Source: Lasioglossum baleicum (lineage: Eukaryota > Arthropoda > Insecta > Hymenoptera > Halictidae). From it: DNA of 64,000 bases. This document shows positions 30,329-41,786 of this stretch, piece by piece. The translations under genes were made by a program, and so were the position numbers. Within the stretch, counting starts at the first letter, position 1; each line of letters begins with the position of its first letter. The DNA is taken from NCBI RefSeq assembly GCF_051020765.1, contig NC_134941.1:1178001-1242000 (forward strand), in the 5' to 3' direction. Below the pieces are notes generated by a model that saw only the letters and a list, made by a program, of their open reading frames with translations, had not been told where the DNA came from and did no database searches.

Positions 30329-30800
30329 TTATAAGGAAAAATATATGTATATTTGTATATAATTCATACCTTCAGATATTTTATTTTTAATTTGCTCTTT
30401 TACGTCTTTGTACATGTCTGGAATTATTGAGCGAGCAAAAGTACTTACAGACAGAATTTTGTACCGTGGATCAGTGATATGCACCAGTTCTCGAAATCCC
30501 ACATCATTGACAAGGCTATACGGTTGTAAATCCAATGCCATCATACGTGCAATTGCGTTTGTTATTTGTTTTGCACGAACTGAATTGTTGTCCAAATAGA
30601 CAGTATTGGAATCTTTACTAGACCCTGCTCCATTTGGTAATGGTAAATTGATTGCAGCACTATGCATAGATTTCAAATGACGAAGAAGAGAACTTGTGCT
30701 GCAATGCTTTGTTTTGAACAATTTTTGACACATCTTACATTGTGCACTTTCCGCATTTATTTTTTCAAAGTATTGCCAAACGTTAGTTTTAAATCGCTTT
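30329..30800 (-). pseudogene. hAT transposase N terminus with BED zinc finger
   Basis: The frame has KRFKTNVWQYFEKINAESAQ, CKMCQKLFKTKHCSTSSLLR and HLKSMHS. This is a BED finger with the C-x2-C and H-x4-H pairs. After a linker comes MMALDLQPYSLVNDVGFREL, the usual start of the hAT core. The open frame runs further upstream into a GA microsatellite, which is probably not part of the protein. Confidence 0.82.
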
Positions 30801-30813
30801 GCCCGCACAACAC

Positions 30814-30820
<7 letters not shown>

Positions 30821-30898
<78 letters not shown>

Positions 30899-30913
30899 TC
30901 TCTCTCTGTCTCT

Positions 30914-30957
<44 letters not shown>
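30821..30957. repeat. (CT)n and (AT)n microsatellites
   Basis: About 95 bases of nearly pure CT with a few TG interruptions (30821-30915) are followed by about 42 bases of AT (30916-30957). Confidence 0.95.
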
Positions 30958-30963
<6 letters not shown>

Positions 30964-31943
30964 ATATTGTAGTAAGAGAATAAATGCTTGAGGAAGGATT
31001 TGACAAAATCTTTATTTATAAAAATAAAAATATTTATTTAGACTGTTGCTTTATGCAGGTTATTTAATTAAAGTTATAATTATAATAATGTTATAATAAA
31101 CAACGAACAAATCTGGTATAATATACACTGATACAATAAACCGCTTTTATGCTCTTTACACCTTGATCATCCTTGCACACCGTTCTAAATCAGAAGAGGG
31201 CGATCCCGCGCTCTGCTCGCCTTTTCATACCTCGCACACTCATACCAACCCACACCGCATATTCATACCAACCTATACCGCTCACTCGTACCAACCCATA
31301 CCGCTCATTCATACCAACTGCTTCACTACTATAATTATTCTCAACATAGACCTTTCAATAGGCTGTTTCGCAAAAGACTATGGACTCTCCGTACGGCGTC
31401 TGGTCTTCGTATTCGGCTCTCCGTACATTTTGTTATAACTTTTGAACCAGTAGAGATATTGCAATGAAATTTTAACTAAAAATATTTTAAAAAATAGTCA
31501 GTTTTAACTATAGGTAATTAAATATTTTTTGCATTTGTTAAACAATAATTTTTTATAAATTTTCATTGATATTTTTGATTTAAAAAAAATTTTTTGGAAT
31601 ATAATCGTACAAACTATTTTTTACTTTCTAAATATATATTTTTTATGTTTATGTTTCACACATGTAACGTTTTATGGAATACGTAAAATATAAATTTGAG
31701 AAATCTTGTTGCAATCAACATATACAAAAATTACCGTAAAGGTAAAAACGCATTACAAACGTGTCAAAGATATTTTTTATAATAATTTATAATGATTATA
31801 ATTTTTTTATTGGAAACTCGTGAACGCCATGTTCGTGTAACTTTTAAATCTAAAAGGTATTGGCATGAAACTTGAACTGGATAATGTGGAAATGTCAGGT
31901 TATGGATAGGTTAATTACTATTACTATTATTACACTTTTTATG
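30958..31943. other. AT-rich spacer with a small minisatellite
   Basis: No gene was found. At about 31236-31322 a 24- to 25-base unit (CATACCAACC(C/T)ATACCGCTCA type) repeats three to four times. The rest is AT-rich. Confidence 0.5.
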
Positions 31944-33969
31944 TTAATTATTTATTAACTCTAAAGCTTCTGCTTCTAGTTTCCTAACTTTTTTACAATA
32001 TGATTTTATCCTAACACTGGATATGTATGGATCCGATGTTAAGAGTAATCGATTTAGTATGTCTTCATTTGTGCATAATCGGGAATTTTTTCTTGTGTTT
32101 CTACATCTTATGCGTTTAAAGTCCTTGTGACGCGTTTCCTGGGCCTCCTCTGAAAGTTGCTCTATTGGCAACAACGCATTTTGAATGATATCCGCCCCAT
32201 GTATTAGTAGTTTATGTATTGACGCTGGCATGTAATACCATCAATAATTTTGTATATAATATTCTGCCATATCCTGTGCATATTTTTGAAATTTTACTAT
32301 GTCTATTTTGTAGAGCGATGGAATGACCTATTATAAAAAATGGATATATACATATAACATCGACCTCAATGAATTGTAAAATTTTTTGCCATATTTTGTA
32401 CATACTATTAAAATGTGTTGAATAGGAATTACCTGAAGTATAACGTGGAACCTTTTAATTAACTTTATATCAATTCCTGTGATATCGGCTGATATTTCAG
32501 CGTTGGAGAAAAACTTTCGAGCTGTATTGCCATCGTTCGATGACCCCCAACCTTGCTTGACATAATCAACGTACAACCCCAGTTTTTTTTTTAATTGGTC
32601 TTGTATCTCTTTTTTTCTTTGCTCTCGTTGCCTTTTTAAATCTTCAGTATTTGCAGTCCACTTTTTAAACGATAAGTTGTACGATATGTGTATTAAGCAT
32701 TCGAAACAACGAATCCACGCATGCAAGGATGTTATTCGGTTCAAATCGTTCATCTCAGTTGGTTTCGCTTGACAAATATAACATCTCATCGCAGAGGATG
32801 TATTTGTTATAGCGTTACAAACTTTATTGTCGACCATGGTGAGCATCATAATATAATCTATTTTGGCATTGTTTACCTTATATGGCACCAAACTTTTTAA
32901 TTTCTGCTTCAACACTGTTAATTTCTTCTATAATAATATCTTTATTTTCTTTAACATACCGGAATCGAAACGATCGGCAGAACCACGGTGAAGAAGGTGT
33001 TGATTTTTGCCATATAATAATATCGGAGTTCAATTTGTTTTGGATTCTTAATGGTACTAAACTAGAAATAAAAATCGATTCGTCCTCGATATCACAGCAT
33101 TCATTTTGAAACCGTTTATATCGTGGTAAACCTGACGCACCATCACATCCCCATTTGCATACGAGTGTCAATTCTGTATTATCTATTACTGTGTCTAAAC
33201 TTTTTATTATTCTTGAGACTGTGTGGTCTAATAAACTTTGTAAATCTACTTCGGCGTGTGTTTCTGATATGTTTACTTTATTTTTTGGTGGATAACAATT
33301 ATTTTTTTCTTTAAGTAACTTATCATATGATGGCCAGGGGTTAATGTTATATTTTATACCTTCATTTCGCATAGTTATATACTGAAACTTGGACAAGTCT
33401 GCCATTGTAAACATGCTCAACGCCTGTTCTGTTGTAAACTGTTTTTGTTTCGCAGTATATATTTTTCTCTCATCTCCATTATCTTCTAAACGACGAAAAG
33501 CCTCTACTTTTTGGTGCATACCATGTTTCCTAAGACTCATTCTTGTAGCATATAACAATTCATTTAATGAAAAATTGTCGACTAGAGACCTAGTCCTCCT
33601 TGCTTTTTTCCTTCTGCTGCAGTCAGAGAATAGTTTTCTTCCTTTATAAATGGATATGGTGGATGTTGATTTAATTGTGGTACTTCCTGAAGGCATATCT
33701 TGTGAGATTGTACCGGGATATATAAAATTGTTTTCCAACCAATTATTATACCACTTAAGGAACCTGTTCTCGTTATAGCTAGCATCAACCCACCTTTTCT
33801 TTAATTGGAAAGAAAAGTTTTTTTATTTCGTTTTGAATTGTTTCAAATTTTGAGGTGCGATATGAATTTTCTCGCGTATTTTATCATACAGAAATGAATA
33901 ATCATTCATATCTCTGTTCGCACTTCGTAATGCAAAGAATAAATCTCGATTTGTACGAAAATCTTCCAT
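31944..33969 (-). pseudogene. Transib transposase pseudogene
   Basis: The minus strand can be followed from an ATG at 33969 (MEDFRTNRDLFFAL) to a stop at 31944, with one TAA at about 33810, a frameshift near 32890 and another near 32330-32430. Landmarks of the Transib/RAG1-like family appear in order: KWGCDGASGLPRYKRF (first catalytic Asp), SSLVPLRIQ and FCRSFRFRYVKE, LTMVDNKVCNA (second catalytic Asp in the usual DGKV box, here DNKV), C-x2-C in MRCYICQA, SADITGIDIKLIKRF, IHKLLIHGADIIQNALLPIE with LSEEAQE (catalytic Glu region), and LLLTSDPYISS. The enzyme is dead but nearly full-length. Its terminal repeats were not found. Confidence 0.85.
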
Positions 33970-34467
33970 TTGTATGAAATGAATAATACCTGAATAGCAA
34001 AGAAAGAAATGCTACATATAGAAAGTAATCCACGGAATGAATCATGAAGCTTTCCATACTTACCAAATAGAAGTTGAAAGTAAATAGGAAGTTAATGTTA
34101 ATGGGAAGCTAAAACCTATTTAATGCCTAATTTAGGGCACTGAAATTATATTAGTAGCAAACAAAAACCAACAACTAACTAACAAATAAATAAAACACAA
34201 CAATACGAAAACAATACCTAAACAATCACAAATAATTCACAATAGAAGGACGCTGAAACGACACACGTAGCTATAGAACGCTTACTAAGCTGATGTGACA
34301 AATGCAATAATGACCAGGCCATAAACAAATGACGCTCGTGGATTTTCGCAGCCAATTGTTTCTTCTGCCACTTTCAACTTTTTCTGTACCATAGTATTCA
34401 TTATGGGGGTAGACTCCTTTATAGATTTCTAGATTTCTAGAGATTTCTAGAACGAGTTATAACGAAT
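33970..34467. other. Spacer, no gene seen
   Basis: AT-rich sequence upstream of the Transib pseudogene. No Transib-type CACxxTG terminus with a partner could be fixed here. Confidence 0.4.
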
Positions 34468-34685
34468 GTCCAGCTGCATCGATTGATGTATTAAAAAATA
34501 CCTCATTCCATTTAAAAAACTATCTATGACCTTGAAATCTTGAGAAAAATGACCTTGAAAATTTTTTCCCTTATACCGTTAGATGTGGCCCATCAAACAG
34601 TGTGACTTTGTCCTAAGAAGTTTTTTTGTACAACGAAAAGTAACGGAGATATTTAGGTGTTCTGTTTCTTCGGACTCACCCTGTA
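34468..34685 (-). repeat. Dispersed terminal-repeat copy B
   Basis: An inverted copy of 23935-24160, from GTCCAGCTGCATCGATTGAT to the CACCCTGTA end. It is about 10.5 kb from copy A and oriented end-outward relative to it. Confidence 0.7.
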
Positions 34686-35221
34686 TAGCTGTAATAGATA
34701 TTGAATTATTTACAATATTACTTTCGCCCCATGTTACTTTCGATCTCAGTCTCCTCTAACCATATTACCTACCATACTAACTATATTATGACCTTTATAT
34801 AATTTTGTGTTTAAAAAAAAATATATTAAAACAAATTTTTAAAAAACCTCGCTTATATTAAATGCACTAAAAAGGAGAAAATAATTTTTATAGACATTAG
34901 TGACTATAAATAAAAATGTGGAGCGCTAAACTATATTGACGTAATCTTCGTGGACGACATGACAGGGCTTGTGCGTGGATTCCCTCAGAAATGAATTACA
35001 CAGCGGTACGTTCTGTAACTTCACGGCCAAATGAATGTATAGCAGTTCAAGCGAATATTTTTGAACATTTTGCGTAACAGAAAAAAAGCAAATGAATCTT
35101 ACACCTTCAATTTGATTTATTCCATTTTTCTGGGTTGAAGGTCATTTGTAGGTCATATGTGTGTGTTACATGGATGGCTTCGTTATTTTGTCAGCTACAA
35201 CATTACGTTAACGAAGATATA
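34686..35221. other. Spacer between repeat copies B and C
   Basis: AT-rich sequence with no readable gene. Confidence 0.4.
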
Positions 35222-35384
35222 TCATTCCATTTAAAAACACATCGGTGACCTTGAAATCTCTTTTTTCCCTTACACCGTTACATGTGGCCCTTCAAACAGT
35301 GTAACTTTGTCCTAAGAAGTTTTTTTGTACAACGAAAAGTAACGGAGATATTTAGGTGTTCTGTTTCTTCGGACTCACCCTGTA
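35222..35384 (-). repeat. Dispersed terminal-repeat copy C
   Basis: A third copy with the TTTAGGTGTTCTGTTTCTTC block and CACCCTGTA end, shorter on its inner side than copy B. Confidence 0.7.
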
Positions 35385-36992
35385 TATTCAATAGGATCCA
35401 TTTTTTCTTTTATTTACAACAATCATCCCGATTCTGTTTTGTATTTACTTTGATCGGTACCTTTTACTTACCCTTCAACTCTTGTAGTAAACTTTTTTGT
35501 CGGATTACTGCAAGTGAGTGAAAAATCGTGCGTCGCGTTACAGGGAGCACCTGGTGCACCATTTTTTCAAGAAACAGAAGATGAAGAACAAGGCCCACCC
35601 TAGTGTGTATTATATATAATTCGCGCATTTTAAATATGAAGGATTTAGCATACCCATTAAAATGCAACTCATTCGCACGACAAGGCGACAAACGCAGATA
35701 ATGTCCAACAGAGAGTAAACAGGAAAGGTCATCTTCCAGTTTCCCTTCTTTTTGTCAGCGACATTTACACCTTGAAGTCGGCGTTGAATGCCACTTAAAT
35801 CGTAGCCGCTACAATAGAGGCGGCGTGGGAGCAAAGCTTTGCTGTGACCGCATCGCTATTTTTCCGTGGGCCTTGACGGACCTACAAAAGTGCCGCCATA
35901 TTGATTTACTAGCAGCAATTGTCAACGAGCTGAATTGTGGAAGACCGACGTATCCTGCTTTCTGCTCAAAGATTTCGATAGGCTGGCCAGGAAGAGGTTT
36001 CTTTGCGGCAGCTACTTCACTCGTCTCGCCTGCGTGTGGTCCACTGTGTGCGATCGTTGTTCGGAGCAGGTTGTCGCTGTGTGAGATCGTTTCTATTTGT
36101 CAAACGCCACATCAATTCGAAAACAGCAGAGATATACATTCGGGTAACAGCACATTAATGCCAAGTATTTAATAGCACTAATCCTTGAATACGTATAGGA
36201 ACTGTTTAATTTCTTCTTCTCAGTAAAATTAGAAAGACATACAGTGAACCACGAAAGTCATTTGGACGCACTCTAGAGTACAGTATAATAATTTGCTTTT
36301 ATGTCAGCCTTACAGCTAAGAAATGCGACTTGGTTTACATTAACCTATCTGTACAAAACTGTCTTATTTCACACATTCGGTCCATACCTTCTCTCATTCA
36401 TTTCTATGTCTCGCACATTCCTACCCTGTCCTACTCTTTTAGTATCCTAATTATCACTAACCCACTTAATTCCTTACTTATTGTTTCCCTCCCCATTCCC
36501 CAACTTTTGCATTTCTGGTTTAGCATTCTCTTTGGTTTATTTATGCTCTCTTTTCTCTTTTTTTCCTCAACTTCTCCAACCACTCTGCAACCTTTCTATC
36601 TTTTTTCCCGCTCACTTCTCCTCGCATCCTCGAGCTTGATCATTTCCCCCATTATCCTGCAATCCCTTGTCAAAAATGCTCTAAGTTTCCATACTTGTCC
36701 CCAAATAGGTCGTATCCTCGTCCCTCTTCCTCCAGCCAGTATCTGTTCCAATTCTCTGAATTTACAACAGTATAACTTTCTTAATTTCTTATGTTTTGTG
36801 AGCAATTAGAAGCATTGATTTGCTAAATGATCTGACAGAATTTTTACGCAGTTTAATAAGACAAACGTACGTATAAGAAACAAACCAAGGTATCAAGGAG
36901 AACAATCGCGAGAACGAAATAAACGACAATAATAATTTCACCATACATACATTACCACATTCATTACACTGCACAATATCGATCATGTAAAA
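35385..36992. other. 1.6 kb without a recognisable gene
   Basis: Several 60- to 160-codon frames exist on both strands (for example plus strand 35825-36172 and 36330-36809), but none has a motif, a splice structure or a plausible composition. The stretch 36340-36780 is pyrimidine-rich on the plus strand. Confidence 0.4.
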
Positions 36993-37259
36993 AAAGAATT
37001 AAAGCTACAAATTAAGGAATATTTAAATAAAAATGTACATAATAATAATAGAAATTTAATAGAATTAAGGTCTAAAGCATCCGATAAAATTGTTACGGGA
37101 TTTCAAAATTATAATGTAAAATATTTTAATAATAATCGAAAAAAACCTTGGAAATATAAAATAGGCGACTATGTAATGTTACGTAATTTTGATAATACAA
37201 CTGGTATCTCTAAAAAGATAATCCCGAAGTTTAAATGTCCTTATATTATTATAAAATGA
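36993..37259 (+). pseudogene. pol: Ty3/gypsy integrase C-terminal fragment
   Basis: An 89-codon plus-strand frame without an early ATG reads NLIELRSKASDKIVTGFQNY, RKKPWKYKIGDYVMLRNFDN and KKIIPKFKCPYIIIK then stop. The R-x2-A pattern, the GDxVMxR box and the K(I/L)xPKFxxPYxI module are the typical C-terminal part of gypsy integrases. Nothing else of this element is visible. The non-autonomous Transib element begins 84 bases later. Confidence 0.75.
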
Positions 37260-37342
37260 AGGAGTATTTATTCAAAACATATGTTTACCCTTTAACGGTA
37301 TATTACAATCTAAATACAAATGTTAACTGCACACGAACGTCG

Positions 37343-38634
37343 CACAGTGGGGTATTTGATCAATCTAGCTGGCCAAAATTATATTTTTTGCTTAACGCGT
37401 TTAAAATGTATATTGTATAGTATTTTATCTATAAAAAAATAAAAATTAACAATTTTGATTGAAAGTATTATTTTTGACTAATTTAACAATATGCGCGAAT
37501 TACTATAATATAAACAATATAACCTATTTCACCATATAATATAATATAATATATAATACATCCATATTAATACATATAATAGATAATATAATATATAATA
37601 TATATAGTATATAATACTATAATATATATATAATATAATAACTAATATCATATCACCCGATTTCGACATCTTGATTTTCTCGCTACTGTTACTCGTAGCA
37701 AAAAATGTTTCAGCAGAGGCTTGAATGGTATCGAGTGGAGCTTATTTTGATGTTATTAGTTTTTTCGTGAGTGGACGCGTAAAGGTCATATAAAGGTCAA
37801 CTTTGTTTTTTTAAATGGAATGAGGTATTTTTTAATACATCAATCGATGCTGCCGTCCATCTATGCTTTATTTCCGACTTGATATAGGAAAATTTGCTTC
37901 GAATCTCTTCTTTTGATTACACAAGTAGTTCTGGGCATATGTCAACTTTGCATTTACATTGACATTTTGAAGTTGCTGAATAATGCACCATATTTGCCTC
38001 CGTGTAAATATTTGAACATTAGATGACCCTAAAATAATAATAAATGCTTTCAAATCGGGTAAAACATCACTTTAAAAAATATCATTCACGTTTACAAAAT
38101 CTTATATTAACGATAACTTGTGAATCCGCACAATTCCGCAAAAGTTTTTTACACGAAAATAAAGCTGAAACCTTCCACTTTACAGTGGTTAAACAAAAAT
38201 TACCGGGACGGACCCTGAAGTACAACTAATTCCTTCCGATTGTATGTACTTGGAGATTAAAACTGCCTTCAAATTGACTTTTTCACTTGCTGTTAATTTA
38301 TTGAAATGAACACATATCTGATTAAAATTGTGTGAAATACACACACTTACCTGCTACAACAATATCCATAATCGGTTTTCTTAAAGCAACTTAAGTGATT
38401 AAAAATATTTCACTTCGAACGTTGCTAATGCCGACGACACGACGAAAGGCACAAGCACTGTACTGAATGACTAAACTTCAAGTGATCTCCGTACGGAAAT
38501 GCCAAATCGGGAAAAAACCAATGGTTTAATGACCCCACAATATTCAACTTTTCCACATAACAACTAATTTTTACCTGGGATGAGTTTGACAAATCTACTT
38601 TTGGCCAGCTAGATCGGCCAAATACCCCACAGTG
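37343..38634. mobile_element. Non-autonomous Transib-type element (1.29 kb)
   Basis: The ends are inverted repeats of about 36 bases: CACAGTGGGGTATTTG on the left and, on the complementary strand at the right, CACTGTGGGGTATTTG. Both continue into ATCTAGCTGGCCAAAA. CGTCG occurs directly outside both ends (37338-37342, 38635-38639). CAC(A/T)(A/G)TG termini and a GC-rich 5-bp duplication are the Transib signature. The interior has no transposase and contains a partial copy (37781-37860) of the TACAGGGTGAGTC repeat family. Confidence 0.85.
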
Positions 38635-38688
38635 CGTCGGTCGTTAACAACAAATCGATCGGCACCAACACCAACGTATATCTAATAC

Positions 38689-39478
38689 CTACAGTTCGCG
38701 CAAATCTCCCTTCGTTTCAAAGCGGTGCATACGCGCCTGGTTACGCAGATGCTCATCTGGGACACCATCAATTATTGCTTCAATGAGTTCTTCTTCGTCA
38801 ATCGTAATCTTGTTTGCCAATATTACTTTGTTATGAAAATAATCGTCGAAAGGTTTCATTTGTGCGCCAGGTTCTTCCCTCAAATTCCCTCCTCCGCGTC
38901 AATTTAGAAATTTTCTCGTCGAACATTTCCCCCACAGCGGGATACAATGCTTGCACGCTAAGTTGAATATGTTCGGCCTTGGAATGCAACCACGGCAGCG
39001 CTTTACCCTTTAACCGCATAGTCAACAATAATTTTGTGGAATTCTCATTGAGACTGTAAGTTTGACGAAGAAGTTCAGCCTGAGCCTTCCATTTTTTAAA
39101 ACCGTCCCTCTCTCCATGGAATTCACTCAGCATATCACCAATCGCGCGAATGCTGATCGTCGATTGATTGCTTTGGATCGACGACTTTGGAGGCACACTT
39201 CTTTCCCGTTGCAACAATTGTAACTCTCTTTGTAACAAGTCGCGTTCTCGTCTTATCAATTCGTATTCGCGACGTGACAGCGTTTCGATACCAGGGTTCG
39301 CACTATCGTTCGCGTTATCGAATGCATCAACGTCAACAACTTCGGGGACCAAATGCGTTGATGTTGCGTTACCTTCTTGTAGTTCAATGCCACTTTCGTC
39401 AACGTTTCCATGCTGCGACAATATTTGGACAAGATTTGCTGGCATTTTATATGAATAAATATAAAAAACAAACAGCAT
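38689..39478 (-). pseudogene. gag: Gypsy-like gag fragment
   Basis: The main frame (39478-38831) has a long charged coiled-coil segment (YELIRRERDLLQRELQLLQR) and the capsid-like ISIRAIGDMLSEFHGERDGF, then LLRQTYSLNENSTKLLLTMR and KGKALPWLHSKAEHIQLSVQ. It shifts frame near 38880 and continues FDDYFHNKVILANKITIDEE and DGVPDEHLRNQARMHRF. The same order of blocks occurs in the gags at 43902-44897 and 55400-56859, so the three are one family. The zinc-knuckle end is missing here. Confidence 0.75.
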
Positions 39479-39578
39479 TGTGGAAAAATTGCTGTAGTGA
39501 AGGACGTCTCAAAAAAGTTGAACACATTACGTTCCAATTTTAGCTGGATAACGGGAGCTGAATAAAATTAAAAGTTCA

Positions 39579-39701
39579 ATGAGTTCTGGATCTGGAACAA
39601 ACGAAATATACAGGTCCACTTCATGGGTCTTTTACGCTTTAAAATTTTTACAAGATTCGGAAAGCCCGGCTCCTTTGATCATTGAAAATGACAATACACA
39701 G
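39579..39701 (+). CDS. Candidate first exon, gene unrecognised
   Basis: A plus-strand ATG opens 41 codons (MSSGSGTNEIYRSTSWVFYA, LKFLQDSESPAPLIIENDNT) ending at CAG|GTAAGT, a consensus donor. It faces the Harbinger transposase remnant at about 40140-40330 on the opposite strand. This is the arrangement of a Harbinger transposase and its companion gene, so it may be part of such a companion. It could also be a chance exon. Confidence 0.3.
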
Positions 39702-40139
39702 GTAAGTAATGTCAAAATTATTATTATTATTAATTACATTATTATGTCATCCTATAACATTTATGTAATTATATTTGTGTAATTACATACATTGCATTTA
39801 TAAAATTATTATAAATAATAATAATTTACAATGATTGTGTTCACAACATTTAGAATTTTGCAGAAAAAAAAACATTAATAAATATTATTACTTAATACAA
39901 TTTTTTTTTTTTGCGGAAATAGTAACATTAAGGGTGCGCCGTAGCAACATACTACAACTACAAAAATTTTAATAGAATTAAAATATAATTTATAATTTCT
40001 TTATTAATTTATCTTTCACCTCCTTCACATTTTACATTTGTCTTCGTAGCGGATTTTTAATGAAACCTTAATTTAATGAAACTTAATGAAACCTTACTCT
40101 AAAAAAGATTTAAATCATGAAAAATCAAGCTGTTCCATA

Positions 40140-40338
40140 TTCTCTATCAGTGTCTTTCCTGCGAGTAGTAATACTCGGCATAACTGTTCCTAACAGCTTT
40201 GGCTTGCGAGGTAATGTTTGTTCGTTGTTGTATTTGCATCAAAGGACATCTATCCATTACCCCAATCTGATGTAAATAATCGGTCTCATTCTCGTCTATT
40301 AGAAAATTATGCAGATGGCACCACGCTAAAGTAACAAT
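40140..40338 (-). pseudogene. Harbinger transposase C-terminal remnant (R1)
   Basis: The minus strand corresponds, with substitutions, to the last part of the R2 remnant at 54527-54838: the LTCCHLHNFLIDENETDYL region and the VRNSYAKYYYS-like end. It is cut at about 40338 by a pogo-type sequence. Confidence 0.6.
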
Positions 40339-40630
40339 GTTGTTTTAAAGTTACTTTTTAAATTCTTCTTTTCTTCTCTTATCCGTTTTTTATTTTCTTT
40401 TTCTTCGACCAATAATTTATGAGATGGTGAAGTAAGAACTTCACACTTTTCTGATTTTCTTTTTCTTGATTCTGATCGCTTTTTTGTTGCATCAGGCAAC
40501 GGAGACAATTTTAAAATAGATTTATAAATATCAGCAGCAGAGGTACTAGGTGGATGCACGTATAATGTTTTTGGACTTTTCTCACTACGAACTTCAAATG
40601 TTGAAGTTCCTTCTCATTCCATAAACCTCG
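40326..40630 (-). pseudogene. pogo/Tigger-type transposase C-terminal tail
   Basis: The minus-strand frame reads HPPSTSAADIYKSILKLSPL, PDATKKRSESRKRKSEKCEV, LTSPSHKLLVEEKENKKRIR. A proline box, a Ser/Arg/Lys stretch and an LTxxPxKxxLxEE box are typical of the tail after the DDE domain in pogo-like transposases. The catalytic domain is absent. GTCCGATA(A/C)TAGG-like sequence at 40733 and 41421 suggests that decayed element ends remain nearby. Confidence 0.55.
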
Positions 40631-40795
40631 TTTTTTGATGTCCATGTCGTTGCTTAGGTGTATTTTTAACGACTGAAAGTAAGATAATGAACATTATTAT
40701 AAATACGAACATACAATAATGAGTTTGTTACTGTCCGATAATAGGGGACAATATTTTGTCCAATACTAGGGGACAGTGAACGCACTGAAAAATAA

Positions 40796-41110
40796 GGTAA
40801 TTGTGCATAAAAGGTCCCACCTCACCGATTTCGATGATTTTTTAATATGTTGTCAGGGTGAAGATTCTGAACAACTTTTTCCTATACATGTAACCGCCGC
40901 TCAGCCTTAGTTTTTGAGAGATTTGCGAAAAACGGCAGCTACTACTACATTGAAATTTGCCTAGTAGCTGCAGTTTTTCGCAAATTTCTCAAAAACTAAG
41001 GCTGAGCGGCGGTTACATGTATAGGAAAAAGTTGTTCAGAATGTTGAGTTTTACAACATATTTAAATTTTATCAAAATCGGTGAGGTGGGACCTTTTATG
41101 CACAATTACC
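40796..41110. mobile_element. Foldback MITE (315 bp palindrome)
   Basis: Nearly the whole element is two inverted arms of about 150 bases meeting near 40953. They begin GGTAATTGTGCATAAAAGGT and include CGCCGCTCAGCCTTAGTTTT. AAAAATAA stands directly outside both ends (40788-40795, 41111-41118), an 8-bp duplication, though in a simple sequence. There is no coding capacity. Transcription across it would give a long hairpin RNA. Confidence 0.8.
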
Positions 41111-41786
41111 AAAAATAATATTTTTTTGAAAAGCAGTTCACTTTATAGAAAAAAACAAAAAAAGTAAATGAACAAGTACTTACCAGAATTTACAATAACA
41201 CTGATCAGATGTCTTTTATTCACGACAATTTGATAGATATAACACTTTATAATTTATACGATACACTGCTTTCACGTCGAACGATGACAGTCGAATGATT
41301 TTGATGGCTTTGTTCACGCGACAGAAACGTGCAATTTCCGCACGTCGTTTGTTTTAGCCTTTCCTTTGTTTTGACGGTTAAAACGACTTTGTTGCATTTC
41401 AGATGATTGAGATACAGCTAATGTCCGATACTAGGTGCCGTCCGGGGCTAGGGGAACTTCCCCTAATTGAAGATGTAATTAATTACTCATGTAATTAATT
41501 CCTGCCCAACTCTGTACTAGGCACCATTACGCTTTTAGCGTATCCATGTAGCCAGGGCCGCTTGGCCCGTTTTTCTTATTACTTCCTGTATTACCAACTA
41601 ATACTTATTACTTCTTATTGCGTTATATATAAAATAGTGATTCTTAAAAAATATTCTCTTATGTTATGTAATGACAAAATTCAATCGTTCTTTTTGAGAT
41701 CCTTAGTAGGAAACGGAAAATTAATTATTTTATTTACAACAACAAAAACAACAACAACAACATTACACAGTCAACAGTAACAAAGA

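Noticed and set aside
31236..31322. CRISPR-like short repeats
   Set aside because: Tandem units without unique spacers in a eukaryotic repeat-rich setting; a minisatellite.
23935..34685. A giant (Maverick-like) transposon bounded by copies A and B
   Set aside because: No polymerase, packaging or integrase genes inside, and the terminal repeat exists in other solo copies.
35825..36172. 115-codon plus-strand ORF considered as a host gene
   Set aside because: Irregular Cys/Ser-rich composition without motifs, no splice sites supporting it.
36330..36809. 159-codon hydrophobic plus-strand ORF
   Set aside because: The hydrophobic residues come from a pyrimidine-rich strand; no transmembrane pattern, start context or homologue recognised.
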